A stretch of DNA of 30,931 bases. It comes from Phytomonospora sp040655735 (GTDB taxonomy: Bacteria > Actinomycetota > Actinomycetes > Mycobacteriales > Micromonosporaceae). The notes under the pieces were generated by a model, which was not told the origin of the DNA, ran no database searches, and saw nothing but the letters and a program-made list of their open reading frames with translations. The DNA is taken from NCBI RefSeq assembly GCF_040655735.1, contig NZ_JBFAKK010000029.1:1-30931 (forward strand). Direction: 5' to 3'. A program made the translations under genes and the position numbers. Shown in pieces: positions 23,393 through 30,931 of this stretch (the stretch's first letter is position 1; every line of letters begins with the position of its first letter).

Positions 23393-24305
23393 CCTCGACC
23401 CGCCTGCGTTTCGGGATCAGCCGACCCTGCGTCAGCGCGATCGCGGCGAGCACGAGGACCGCGCCGGCGGGCTGGTTCCAGGTGATGTGCTCGCCGAGCA
23501 CGGCGACTCCGGCGACGACGGCCACGACGGGGAGCAGGTAGGTGACCGTCGACATCGTCGTGACGCCGACGATCCGCATCGTCTTGTACATCAGGACGTA
23601 GGCAAGGCCCGTGCCGAGCGCGCCGAGGACGAGCAGCGAGGCCCACGCCTTGCCGGGGACGCCTTCGACGGCGATGGGCGTGAGCCCCATGAGGGGCGCG
23701 ACGATGAGCAGCTGGACGGTGCTCGACGTGAGCTGCCCGAAGGCCAGCGAGGTGCCGCTCTCGGCGCGGTCGGACAGGAAGCGTCGCATGTAGACGCCGC
23801 CCAGGCCGTAGCAGGCCGCGGCGCCGAAGCAGGCGAGGCTGCCGCCGAGGGCGCCGCCGTCCATGGGCCGCCACACGCCCAGGACGAGCATCACGCCGAG
23901 GAAGCCGAGGACGAGCCCGGCGATGCGCGGCAGGGTCGGCCGCTCGGACTTGAGCAGCGCGATGGTGAACAGCAGCGTGCACAGCGGTGTCGTGGCGTTC
24001 CAGATCGCGGCCTCGACCGAGGACACGTGCATCTCGCCGTAGCCGAACAGGACGAAGGGGATCGTGGTCATCACCGTCGAGGCGATGAACAGGTGGGCCC
24101 ACAGCTTCGGGTCGCGCGGGACGCGGTCCTTCGTCAGCGCCAGTACGGCCAGCAGCGTCAGCGCGCCGACGGCGATGCGGGTGAAGGCGAGCTGCACGGG
24201 GTGCACGTCGGCGACGGCGATCTTGATGAACAGGAAGCTGTTGCCCCACACGAGGGCGAGGACGACGAAGGCGGGCAGCCAGGTTCGCAAGGGCGGGGTG
24301 GTCAA
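23379..24305 (-). CDS. EamA/DMT-family exporter
   Basis: A 308-residue protein with ten predicted helices in two EamA repeats (first from VVLALVWGNSFLFIKIAV, second from GGSLACFGAAACYGLGGVYM). DMT transporters export amino acids, metabolites or drugs. The ATG at 24305 follows AGGAG about 12 bases upstream. The C-terminal tail TQGRLIPKRRRVEVTSG is basic, placing it in the cytosol. Its 3' end overlaps the convergent HAD gene by 14 bases. Substrate unknown. Confidence 0.9.
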   Translation of the reverse strand: MTTPPLRTWLPAFVVLALVWGNSFLFIKIAVADVHPVQLAFTRIAVGALTLLAVLALTKDRVPRDPKLWAHLFIASTVMTTIPFVLFGYGEMHVSSVEAAIWNATTPLCTLLFTIALLKSERPTLPRIAGLVLGFLGVMLVLGVWRPMDGGALGGSLACFGAAACYGLGGVYMRRFLSDRAESGTSLAFGQLTSSTVQLLIVAPLMGLTPIAVEGVPGKAWASLLVLGALGTGLAYVLMYKTMRIVGVTTMSTVTYLLPVVAVVAGVAVLGEHITWNQPAGAVLVLAAIALTQGRLIPKRRRVEVTSG

Positions 24306-24396
24306 GGGGGCTCCTGGAGGGCGAGGGCGGATCCGCGCGGAGCCTACGCCCGCGTGATCGTCGCGACCAGGCCAATTGGGCGCGCATCCGGCCCGG

Positions 24397-25974
24397 TCAG
24401 GCGAGCAGCTCCAGCGCCGCCATCGCCGCGTTGTGCCCCGGGACTCCCGACACTCCGCCGCCGCGCCGCGCGCCCGCCCCGCACAGGAACACGTTCACGT
24501 GGCCGGTCTCCACGCCCCAGCGACCGAGCTCGCCGTCGTTCTCGGCGAAGGGCCAGCTCAGCGGCCGGTGGAAGATGTTGCCGCCGGGCAGGCGCAGTTC
24601 CCGTTCGAGGTCGACGGTCGAGTGCGCCTCGATGCAGGGCCGCCCGTCGGGTCCGGTGTAGAGGACGTCTTCGATCGGTTCGGCCAGGACGTTGTTCAGC
24701 GATCTGATCGTCGCCTCCAGCGCCGCCTCCTTGACCTGTTCGCCGCCGCCGGCGAAGAGGGTGTGCGGCATGTGCAGGCCGAAGAGGGTGAGCGTGTGGG
24801 CGCCCGACTCGCGCAGCTCGGGCCCGAGGATCGTCGGGTCGGACAGCGAGTGGCAGTAGATCTCGCAGGGCGGCAGCGTCGGCACGCGCTCGTCGACGGC
24901 CTGGCGGTAGGCGGCCTCCAGCTGCGTGTAGGTCTCGTTGACGTGGAAGGTGCCGGCGAAGGCGTCCTCGGGGCGCACCGACGCGTCGCGCAGTCGCGGC
25001 AACCGGCGCAGGAGCATGTTGACCTTCAGCTGCGCGCCTCCGTCGGCGGCCGACCAGCCGGGGTCCTCGCCGAGCAGTCTCGCCAGCTCGGGCGGGGCGG
25101 CGTTGACGAGCACCGCAGCGCCGTCGACGGTGTGCTCCTCGCCGCCGGCGATGTAGCGGACGAGCGCGTCGCGGCCGTCGGTCTCGACGCCGGTGACCTC
25201 GGCGCCTTCGAGGATCTCGGCGCCGAAGAGGCGGGCGCGCTCGGCGAGCTGCCCGGTGACCGCGCCCATCCCGCCGATCGGCACGTCCCAGGCGCCCGTC
25301 CCGCGGCCGATGACGTGGTAGAGGAAGCAGCGGTTCTGGGCAAGGCCCGCCGAGCCGGCCGAGGCGAAGGTGCCGATGAGGCCGTCGGTGAGCACCACGC
25401 CCCGGAGCAGGTCGTCGGCGATGTGGGCCTCGATCGCCTCCGACAGCGGGCGCTCGAAGACGGCGTTCCAGGCCGCGTCGTCGTCGACGAGTTCCCGCAG
25501 CCCGTCGCGGCCGCGGAGGGGCTCGGTGAGGGTCGGGAAGACGGTCTCGGCAAGGGAGGAGGCCAGGCCGTAGAAGGCGTCCCAGCCCTTGTGGGCGTCG
25601 GCGTCGCCGGTCACGCGCGCCATGCTCTCGGCGGTCGCGCGGGCGTCGCCGGTGTCGACGAGCAGGCCGAGGTCCCCGCCGGGGACGGGCGTGTACGACG
25701 AGATGCGGCGGCGGTGCAGGCGCAGGTCGACGCCGAGGTCGGCGGCGATGAAGTCGGGGAAGAGGCTGACCAGGTAGGCGTACTTCGACAGGCGCGCGTC
25801 GACGCCCTCGAAGACGCGCGCCGACACCGCCGCGCCGCCGGTCGCCGCGCGCCGCTCCAGCACGGCCACGCTGCGGCCGGCGCGGGCCAGGTACGCGGCC
25901 GCGACGAGGCCGTTATGCCCGCCGCCGACGATGATCGCGTCGTACCGGGGAGCGGTCAGAGGCGTGGAGTTCAT
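24397..25974 (-). CDS. FAD oxidoreductase, phytoene-desaturase/PYROXD2-like
   Basis: A 525-residue flavoprotein. N-terminal FAD-binding motif DAIIVGGGHNGLVAAAYLARAG (about residues 12-33), second ribose-contact Glu in VLERR, and C-terminal dinucleotide motif NVFLCGAGARRGGGVSG with GHNAAMAALELL. This is the pattern of the amine-oxidase/phytoene-desaturase superfamily, closest to PYROXD2-like proteins. There are no carotenoid genes nearby, so a carotenoid role is unsupported. No RBS is seen; TATGGT on the minus strand ends six bases before the ATG. It is divergent from the cellulase. Confidence 0.88.
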   Translation of the reverse strand: MNSTPLTAPRYDAIIVGGGHNGLVAAAYLARAGRSVAVLERRAATGGAAVSARVFEGVDARLSKYAYLVSLFPDFIAADLGVDLRLHRRRISSYTPVPGGDLGLLVDTGDARATAESMARVTGDADAHKGWDAFYGLASSLAETVFPTLTEPLRGRDGLRELVDDDAAWNAVFERPLSEAIEAHIADDLLRGVVLTDGLIGTFASAGSAGLAQNRCFLYHVIGRGTGAWDVPIGGMGAVTGQLAERARLFGAEILEGAEVTGVETDGRDALVRYIAGGEEHTVDGAAVLVNAAPPELARLLGEDPGWSAADGGAQLKVNMLLRRLPRLRDASVRPEDAFAGTFHVNETYTQLEAAYRQAVDERVPTLPPCEIYCHSLSDPTILGPELRESGAHTLTLFGLHMPHTLFAGGGEQVKEAALEATIRSLNNVLAEPIEDVLYTGPDGRPCIEAHSTVDLERELRLPGGNIFHRPLSWPFAENDGELGRWGVETGHVNVFLCGAGARRGGGVSGVPGHNAAMAALELLA

Positions 25975-25980
25975 GGCGAC

Positions 25981-25986
25981 ACCATA
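25981..25986 (-). promoter_or_regulatory. Oxidoreductase -10 element, leaderless layout
   Basis: TATGGT on the minus strand, six bases before the ATG at 25974. No clear -35. Confidence 0.4.
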
Positions 25987-26022
25987 GGGCGAGTTTCGGC
26001 TTTTCGGGACCCTTCAACTAAG

Positions 26023-26036
26023 TGGGAGCGCTCCCA
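26023..26036. promoter_or_regulatory. CebR-type operator, distal copy
   Basis: TGGGAGCGCTCCCA, a perfect 14-base palindrome identical to the consensus bound by the LacI-family cellulose-utilisation regulator CebR in actinomycetes. It lies 111 bp from the second copy, 49 bp upstream of the oxidoreductase start, and before the cellulase -35. Confidence 0.85.
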
Positions 26037-26100
26037 TGATGACCTGCGGTTGCGTCGGCCACGCCATTCTCATGGAACGAAGTCGGACGGAAACAGCCTG

Positions 26101-26150
26101 TTGACATCCGGGAAACCTCTGCCACACTGTCTGTGGGAGCGCTCCCACAG
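26101..26150 (+). promoter_or_regulatory. Cellulase promoter with CebR-type operator
   Basis: -35 TTGACA (26101-26106), an 18-base spacer and -10 CACTGT (26125-26130) lead directly into the palindrome CTGTGGGAGCGCTCCCACAG (26131-26150), whose core matches the CebR site. A bound repressor would cover the transcription start, and cellobiose would relieve it. Confidence 0.85.
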
Positions 26151-26184
26151 CTCAGGCCGACAAGCCCGACCCGAAGGAACCGGC

Positions 26185-28155
26185 ATGTTACGAAAGCTGT
26201 TATCTCACCGTCCATTTCGTCGCCTCCTCCCACGCACCGCCCTTGCCGCGGCAGCGCTCACCGGCCTCGCGAGCGCACTCGTCGTAGCCACCCCCGCCCA
26301 GGCCGCCGTCGTCTGCGCGGTCGACTACCGGGTCAACGACTGGGGCAGCGGCTTCAGCGCGACCATCGGCATCACCAACACCGGTGACGCCGCCAACGGC
26401 TGGACCCTCGGCTTCTCCTTCGCCGGCAACCAGACGATCACCAACGGGTGGAGCGCGAACTGGCAGCAGTCCGGCAAAGCCGTGACCGCGACCAACCTCG
26501 ACTGGAACCGCACCCTGGGCACCCAGTCGATCGGCTTCAACGCCAACTACTCCGGCACCAACGCGGTTCCCACCGCGTTCACCGTCAACGGCGTCGCCTG
26601 CAACGGTGGGCCCGGCGGCGGCAACAACGCCCCCGCCGTCAGCCTGACCCCGCCGCCGTCGAGCACCTACCAGGCTCCGGCGACGATCCCGCTGGCCGCG
26701 AGCGCCTCCGACTCCGACGGCACCGTGGCGTCGGTGGAGTTCCGCTCGAACGGGACGCTCCTGAGCACCGACACCAGCGCGCCGTACGCCTACAGCTGGG
26801 CGAACGTTCCCGCCGGCAGTTACTCGCTGACCGCTGTCGCGGTCGACGACGACGGTGCCCGCACGACCTCGGCGGCCGTCGCGGTCACCGTGCAGGGCGT
26901 CGGCGGCCCTGGCCGCGTGGACAACCCCTACCTGGGCGCGAAGGTCTACGTGAACCCGGAATGGTCGGCCAAAGCGGCCGCCGAGCCGAACGGCACGAAG
27001 ATCTCCAACCAGCCGACCGGCGTGTGGCTCGACCGCATCGCCGCCATCGAGGGCACCGACCGGGGCTTCAGCCTCGCCGACCACCTCGATGAGGCCGTCG
27101 AGCAGAACGCGCAGCTCATCCAGCTCGTGATCTACAACCTCCCGGGCCGCGACTGCGCCGCGCTCGCCTCCAACGGTGAGCTCGGCCCGACAGAGCTCGG
27201 CCGCTACAAGACCGAGTACATCGACCCGATCGCGGCGATCCTGGCCCGCCCGGCGTACGCGAACCTGCGGATCGTGACGGTCATCGAGATCGACTCGCTG
27301 CCGAACCTGATCACCAACGTCTCCGGCCGCCCGACGATGACGCCCCAGTGCGACGTCATGAAGGCCAACGGGAACTACGTCAACGGTGTCGGTTACGCGC
27401 TGGCCAAGCTCGGTGCGGTCCCGAACGTGTACAACTACATCGACGCCGGCCACCACGGCTGGATCGGCTGGGACGACAACTTCGCGCCGACGGCGAACCT
27501 GATGTACACCGCCGCGAACGCGTCGGGCTCCACGGCCGCCAACGTGCACGGCTTCATCGCCAACACGGCCAACTACGGCGTGCTCAAGGAGCAGTACTAC
27601 ACGATCAACGACTCGGTGAACGGCGCCACGGTGCGCACCTCGAAGTGGATCGACTGGAACCGCTATGTCGACGAGCAGACCTTCGCCCAGGCCTTCCGGC
27701 AGCAGCTGGTGACCTCGGGCTTCAACAGCAACATCGGCATGCTGATCGACACCGGACGCAACGGCTGGGGCGGGTCGCAGCGCCCGACCGGTCCGGGTCC
27801 GCAGACCAGTGTGGACGCCTACGTCGACGGTGGCCGCTTCGATCGCCGCATCCACCTCGGCAACTGGTGCAACCAGAGCAACGCCGGTATCGGTGAGCGC
27901 CCGACCGCCGCGCCCGCCGCCGGGATCGACGCCTACGTGTGGATCAAGCCGCCGGGCGAGTCGGACGGTTCGAGCACCGAGATCCCGAACGACGAGGGCA
28001 AGGGCTTCGACCGGATGTGCGACCCGACGTACACCGGCAACCCGCGCAACGGCAACAACATGTCCGGCGCCCTGGGCGGCGCACCGCTGTCCGGGCACTG
28101 GTTCTCGGCGCAGTTCCAGCAGCTGCTGGCGAATGCCTACCCCGCGCTTCCATAA
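26185..28155 (+). CDS. Secreted GH6 cellulase with CBM2
   Basis: A 656-residue exported cellulase. Residues 1-40 are a signal peptide ending ATPAQA, with an Arg-rich n-region (HRPFRRLLPRTA) that could use Tat or Sec. Residues 41-140 are a family 2 cellulose-binding module (VNDWGSGFSATIGITNTG, WTLGFSF, conserved Trp residues, Cys44/Cys139 pair). Residues ~148-238 are an Ig-like linker (Bacterial Ig, SDSDGTVASVEFRSNGTLL). Residues ~247-656 are the GH6 domain with the general-acid region YNLPGRDCAAL (Asp323), VIEIDSL (Asp370) and WIKPPGESDG (Asp594). The long loops suit a cellobiohydrolase more than an endoglucanase. GAAGGAAC lies about five bases before the ATG. Under CebR-type control; ends at the hairpin 28244-28274. 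Confidence 0.95.
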   Translation: MLRKLLSHRPFRRLLPRTALAAAALTGLASALVVATPAQAAVVCAVDYRVNDWGSGFSATIGITNTGDAANGWTLGFSFAGNQTITNGWSANWQQSGKAVTATNLDWNRTLGTQSIGFNANYSGTNAVPTAFTVNGVACNGGPGGGNNAPAVSLTPPPSSTYQAPATIPLAASASDSDGTVASVEFRSNGTLLSTDTSAPYAYSWANVPAGSYSLTAVAVDDDGARTTSAAVAVTVQGVGGPGRVDNPYLGAKVYVNPEWSAKAAAEPNGTKISNQPTGVWLDRIAAIEGTDRGFSLADHLDEAVEQNAQLIQLVIYNLPGRDCAALASNGELGPTELGRYKTEYIDPIAAILARPAYANLRIVTVIEIDSLPNLITNVSGRPTMTPQCDVMKANGNYVNGVGYALAKLGAVPNVYNYIDAGHHGWIGWDDNFAPTANLMYTAANASGSTAANVHGFIANTANYGVLKEQYYTINDSVNGATVRTSKWIDWNRYVDEQTFAQAFRQQLVTSGFNSNIGMLIDTGRNGWGGSQRPTGPGPQTSVDAYVDGGRFDRRIHLGNWCNQSNAGIGERPTAAPAAGIDAYVWIKPPGESDGSSTEIPNDEGKGFDRMCDPTYTGNPRNGNNMSGALGGAPLSGHWFSAQFQQLLANAYPALP

Positions 28156-28185
28156 CGCGGTAGGCGAAGAGAGCAAGGGCTAGAC

Positions 28186-28250
28186 AAGGACCCGAACAGG
28201 GACCCGACAGGGACCCAAACAGGGACAGCACTGGGATAGAACAGGGACGG
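28186..28250. repeat. Imperfect short tandem repeat
   Basis: About three and a half copies of an 11-12-base unit resembling AGGGACCCGAAC, then two degenerate copies, run into the terminator's left arm. It lies just after the cellulase stop, near the break between the two kinds of DNA. Confidence 0.7.
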
Positions 28251-28274
28251 CCGCCGGACCGGGGCGGCCGTCCC
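28244..28274 (+). terminator. Cellulase terminator hairpin
   Basis: Perfect 12-base arms GGGACGGCCGCC (28244-28255) and GGCGGCCGTCCC (28263-28274), a seven-base loop, then TCTTGGTT. A second small hairpin, GGGAGAC/GTCTCCC, lies at 28305-28321. Confidence 0.8.
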
Positions 28275-28356
28275 TCTTGGTTGCTCGCTGCGCTCGCGGC
28301 TGGGGGGAGACTCCGTCTCCCACCACGGCCCGCAACCCAGGCGCAGGTCCGGGTCC

Positions 28357-28371
28357 AGGGGCGGAAACATG
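28357..28371. other. Composition break, probable contig junction
   Basis: Everything up to about 28,364 is strongly GC-rich; from the ATG at 28369 the DNA is AT-rich with AAA, TTA and ATT codons throughout. The bases GGAAAC before the ATG could belong to either side. No terminal repeat, tRNA, integrase or transposase is present at the break. Confidence 0.85.
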
Positions 28372-29592
28372 AAGAAATCATTTCTAAAAATTCTGTCTGT
28401 ATCTGCGTTGTCCCTTGCTTTAATGGCATGTTCAACCAAGACAGAGAAAACACCTAAGTTTTTGCAAGGTAATGATGTTGAATCCTCAGATTGGCAGGTT
28501 TTTGAGGGAGATAGAAGGACTTACGAGCGCGTCGCTAAGATTGTCGATTTATATGCTAATCGTATTTTTAATGAAAGTGATGCGCGAGGTATGGCGATTA
28601 TTGTTATCGATAATAACCAAACGTTATCTCGTTATTATGGGGAAACTGCACCGGGTAATGGAAAAAAACCCAGCCCAAATTCATTAATTCGCATAGCATC
28701 AATTACCAAATTAATGACAAGCGAAATATTAATTAAGCTTGAACAAGACAAAAAACTGCTAATTACAGATCCATTACAACAGTATGCTTATCAAGGTGTT
28801 ACCGTGCCTGATAACGCCAGTGGGCAGCCAATTCGCTTATATCATCTTGCTAGCCACACCAGTGGTTTGCCGCGTGAACAACCAGGTGGGAAGTGGGGCC
28901 GCCCCGTTTTTATTTGGCCTACACAGGATAACCGCTGGACATGGCTAAAAACAGGCAAGTTAGATGCAACACCAGGAACAGAAGCCTCCTATTCCAACCT
29001 TGCTTACGACTTATTAGCTGACGCGATGATAAAAGCCACTGGACAGCCATACCCGCAATTATTTAGCCACTATGTCACCTCACCTGCAAAAATGACAGAA
29101 ACCACCTATACCCCAAGTAATGCGCAATGCGCCCGTTTAATGGAAGGGACTAAACCAAGTCCTTGTCATAACACCCTTGCGGCGGCTGGCAGTGGCGGTG
29201 TGTACTCAACCCCTGCGGATATGCAAAAGTGGATGCAACAGTTTTTATCCACTGATACTAACCTGCGTAAAGCTACAGCTGCGCGAGAACAGGGTATTTA
29301 TTTCCCTCGTGAAAAGCTGTTAGAAATTAAAGGAATGGATGTTGCGGGTCATGCTGATGGGTTAGGCCTTGGTTGGGTGTATATGAAACCGAATAATGGC
29401 ATTCCTGGCATTTACCAAAAAACAGGTGGTGGTGGTGGGTTTAATACCTATATGGCAATGATTCCACAACAAAATATTGGGGTATTTGTGGTGATGACGC
29501 GCAAGGATAGCAGCAAATTTAGTAAGTTAACTATTGGCGTCAATGACCTGGTCGCATCCCTCTCATCTAACCATGCGTATGGAAAACATTGA
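28369..29592 (+). CDS. ampH: AmpH-type penicillin-binding protein
   Basis: A 407-residue class C beta-lactamase-fold DD-carboxypeptidase/endopeptidase that trims peptidoglycan peptides. The active-site motifs are complete: SITK (Ser111, Lys114), YSN (208-210) and KTG (351-353, in QKTGGGGGF). Stretches such as HTSGLPREQPGGKW and NTLAAAGSGGVYSTPADM are typical of enterobacterial AmpH. The N-terminus has a lipobox, LALMAC with Cys21, so it is probably a lipoprotein, unlike E. coli AmpH (about 385 residues, without lipobox). The start falls at the composition break, so the native promoter is missing; AGGGG at 28357-28361 would be the only RBS. A perfect-palindrome terminator lies at 29682. Confidence 0.93.
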   Translation: MKKSFLKILSVSALSLALMACSTKTEKTPKFLQGNDVESSDWQVFEGDRRTYERVAKIVDLYANRIFNESDARGMAIIVIDNNQTLSRYYGETAPGNGKKPSPNSLIRIASITKLMTSEILIKLEQDKKLLITDPLQQYAYQGVTVPDNASGQPIRLYHLASHTSGLPREQPGGKWGRPVFIWPTQDNRWTWLKTGKLDATPGTEASYSNLAYDLLADAMIKATGQPYPQLFSHYVTSPAKMTETTYTPSNAQCARLMEGTKPSPCHNTLAAAGSGGVYSTPADMQKWMQQFLSTDTNLRKATAAREQGIYFPREKLLEIKGMDVAGHADGLGLGWVYMKPNNGIPGIYQKTGGGGGFNTYMAMIPQQNIGVFVVMTRKDSSKFSKLTIGVNDLVASLSSNHAYGKH

Positions 29593-29681
29593 AAGGGTAC
29601 CGTCGACGCTTTACAGGCAATGGCGAGCTATACCCCTACCCTAAAACGCGGATTTACCCGAGTTCTCACGTTAATTGCAAC

Positions 29682-29712
29682 AACAGCCTGAATATTCAGG
29701 CTGTTTTTAATA
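29682..29712 (+). terminator. Rho-independent terminator after ampH
   Basis: A perfect 24-base palindrome with half-site AACAGCCTGAATA (29682-29705), followed by TTTAATAATTTTTC. The 89 bp between ampH and this hairpin hold no gene. Confidence 0.85.
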
Positions 29713-29794
29713 ATTTTTCTATTTATTTTTAAAATCAATTTTTTCAAGTTCTCGGTAATCTTTTAGGCTATTAATTCATACATTGAGAACTAAA

Positions 29795-30235
29795 ATGCAA
29801 ACTAAAAATAATGTAGTTTCCTCTGATTGTCACACTGCTCAACATAGCAAGATAAGCCAAGTTGAGCTCAATCACATCTTAAATAACATTAAAAATCATC
29901 GTATTAAAAATCAAAAAAATATAGGAAATAGTTGTGTTAGCACCCAATTAATTCACAAGTATTCGGATGTTATAGTGCTCAAAGAGTATAGAAATGAAGA
30001 AAGAAGAATTTATCGAGATGAGTGCAATGCTGCCTTCAAATTTACTCGAGATAACTGTATGAAAGGTAGTTTTTTTTCCCTTGCTCAGCAGTTAGCAAAT
30101 AAAAGTGGTGAAAATATTTTGGCAATGGATGATAAACTCAACAGCACCTTTTCCAAAAAAAAATTATTTAGGCCACAACCGCCATTTATCGCCTTTATCA
30201 GCGCGCTAGGTTATACCCTGTTTGGTCGAGCATAA
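29795..30235 (+). CDS. Small basic protein of unknown function, paralogue 1
   Basis: A 146-residue Asn/Lys-rich protein with no recognised family. ATG 29795 is preferred over an in-frame TTG four codons earlier; the RBS is weak (GAGA). Residues ~70-130 (RIYRDECNAAFKFTRDNC then FFSLAQQLANKSGENIL, ending LFRPQPP) match the C-terminal part of the protein encoded at 30412-30843: both share the spacing E..-A-..R....-FS-AQ-LANKS..NI-..FRPQ. A hydrophobic tail IAFISALGYTLFG follows the FRPQP motif. No signal peptide. The paralogy is seen directly; the function is not. Confidence 0.75.
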   Translation: MQTKNNVVSSDCHTAQHSKISQVELNHILNNIKNHRIKNQKNIGNSCVSTQLIHKYSDVIVLKEYRNEERRIYRDECNAAFKFTRDNCMKGSFFSLAQQLANKSGENILAMDDKLNSTFSKKKLFRPQPPFIAFISALGYTLFGRA

Positions 30236-30282
30236 AGCACCACTCCCAAATATAAAAGCTAAATGACGTGTAGATTATGCTG

Positions 30283-30310
30283 TTGCTCGAAAACCTAGAC
30301 AGCCTATTTT
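30283..30310 (+). promoter_or_regulatory. Possible promoter of second small gene
   Basis: TTGCTC (30283-30288), a 16-base spacer and TATTTT (30305-30310), about 100 bases before the start codon at 30412. AT-rich surroundings make chance matches likely. Confidence 0.3.
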
Positions 30311-30411
30311 ATCAGGTGGCTATTCCATCCTTGGTATCACTTTATACAATTTTCCCTTCTGATTAAAAGCTATTCTTATTTTCTCTCTATCTCGTAAATA
30401 TAGGAATGAAG

Positions 30412-30843
30412 ATGAATATAGCTTCGCTTTTCTCGCATTTTATACGACGTCCCTGCACGATTGGGCGGGGTATGGATTCAGAATTAAATCAACAATTGCG
30501 TAAAATTCATAATCACTTAGTAATTCTTTCTATCCGTCAAGAAACAGAAAAAACAAAAAAATATAATCAACCAACATATAACCTCCCCCACAAAGCACGG
30601 AATGAACTCATAAAAAAAGAATGGGCGAATGCCTACCAACTTCGCCAATCATACACCGCAAATGGCGGCAGATTTTCTTATGCCCAGTATCTAGCCAATA
30701 AGAGTCGATGCAATATTATTGGCGTTAAAGGTGAATATATTGCTGCATTAGAAGGAAATAAGCGGCAATACTTTATTTTTCGCCCTCAAAATAAACCGTT
30801 GGGAATTCTCAGTAATTTGGGTAATTTTTTACTCGCTAAATGA
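30412..30843 (+). CDS. Small basic protein of unknown function, paralogue 2
   Basis: A 143-residue protein related to the preceding gene product: EWANAYQLRQSYTANGGRFS then YAQYLANKSRCNII and FIFRPQNKPLGIL align with its C-terminal half, including LANKS and FRPQ and a hydrophobic tail. The N-terminal ~70 residues differ. ATG 30412 is chosen over the ATG at 30406 because AGGA (30402-30405) has a usable six-base spacing only to the former. A separate promoter is likely, since 176 bp separate the two genes. Function unknown. Confidence 0.75.
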   Translation: MNIASLFSHFIRRPCTIGRGMDSELNQQLRKIHNHLVILSIRQETEKTKKYNQPTYNLPHKARNELIKKEWANAYQLRQSYTANGGRFSYAQYLANKSRCNIIGVKGEYIAALEGNKRQYFIFRPQNKPLGILSNLGNFLLAK

Positions 30844-30852
30844 TACAAAAAA

Positions 30853-30878
30853 GGCTGTGATATTCGAATATCACAGCC
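30853..30878. terminator. Palindromic terminator, mainly for minus strand
   Basis: A perfect 26-base palindrome with half-site GGCTGTGATATTC. On the minus strand it is followed by TTTTTT, an ideal terminator for a leftward gene; on the plus strand only CCTTAATT follows, so termination of the small gene here would be weaker. Confidence 0.75.
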
Positions 30879-30899
30879 CCTTAATTGCCAGTAAAACGA

Positions 30900-30931
30900 T
30901 TATTTTCGTTTGACTAACAACACAATACTCA
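30900..30931 (-). CDS. Possible 3' end of a convergent gene
   Basis: Reading leftward from the window end, one frame encodes SIVLLVKRK and a TAA (30900-30902), 21 bases before the palindromic terminator, as expected for the end of a gene that continues outside the window. Only nine codons are visible, so this is tentative. Confidence 0.3.
   Translation of the reverse strand, partial: SIVLLVKRK

Noticed and set aside
24376..26184. Long plus-strand open frame running into the cellulase
   Set aside because: It is the shadow of the minus-strand oxidoreductase; the signal peptide, RBS and promoter place the true cellulase start at 26185.
29596..29607. Adjacent KpnI and SalI recognition sequences (GGTACCGTCGAC) after ampH, which might hint at a cloning linker
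   Set aside because: Flanking sequence continues as ordinary AT-rich chromosome with a natural terminator and genes; one 12-base match is not evidence of a vector.
1..30931. CRISPR arrays, tRNA or rRNA genes, insertion sequences
   Set aside because: No regular spaced repeats, cloverleaf-like segments, transposase frames or terminal inverted repeats were found on reading both strands by eye.

Overview
Positions 1 to about 28,360 are very GC-rich DNA with GTG/TTG starts, many ATGA/GTGA gene overlaps and several leaderless-type promoters (TANNNT six or seven bases before the start codon). Gene content (CarD, DisA, RadA, IspF, a type III polyketide synthase, a CBM2-GH6 cellulase behind CebR-type operators) points to a saprophytic, high-GC actinomycete; I do not fix the genus. 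From about 28,369 to the end the sequence is AT-rich with quite different codon use and encodes an AmpH of enterobacterial type plus two small paralogous proteins. This part looks like a Morganellaceae-type (Providencia/Proteus-like) chromosome. The switch is abrupt and falls at the ampH start codon, with no mobile element visible, so a chimeric contig is the simplest reading.

Layout. 91-3480: homogentisate (tyrosine) catabolism, with hmgA divergent from an uncharacterised gene coupled to fumarylacetoacetase. 3588-4367: a VapBC-type toxin-antitoxin pair with a palindromic operator. 4368-7375: TPR membrane protein, ispF and radA on the minus strand, with a 32-bp direct repeat in front of ispF. 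7385-7611: remnant of a TetR-family regulator that keeps its operator and RBS but lacks the DNA-binding half. 7678-9750: a lipoprotein and two paralogous single-pass membrane proteins. 9747-13522: a UbiA prenyltransferase divergent from a methyltransferase / acyl-CoA-dehydrogenase-like / type III PKS operon. This is the best candidate for an undescribed biosynthetic system. 13722-17021: carD, a DUF1062 protein, a PH-like membrane protein and disA. 17309-18217: MarR regulator and cupin around an 18-bp perfect inverted repeat. 18357-20356: a decayed gene whose product joined a PD-(D/E)XK-like domain, a beta-rich middle region and a Ser/Thr kinase. 20575-23392: coupled PAP2 phosphatase, PLP decarboxylase and HAD hydrolase. 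23379-25974: an EamA exporter and a phytoene-desaturase-like oxidoreductase. 26023-28274: the cellulase with promoter, operators and terminator. 28369-30931: ampH, the two paralogous small genes and their terminators.

How they work together. HmgA and fumarylacetoacetase supply two of the three homogentisate steps; no recognisable maleylacetoacetate isomerase is present, and the coupled unknown gene is a candidate. The 9.7-13.5 kb cluster combines polyketide chain building, methylation, prenylation and a flavin enzyme that seems to lack the usual catalytic Glu. RadA (recombination), DisA (DNA-damage-linked c-di-AMP synthesis), CarD and IspF are housekeeping genes that often lie close together in actinobacteria; here they are split by accessory genes, and ispD is not in the window.
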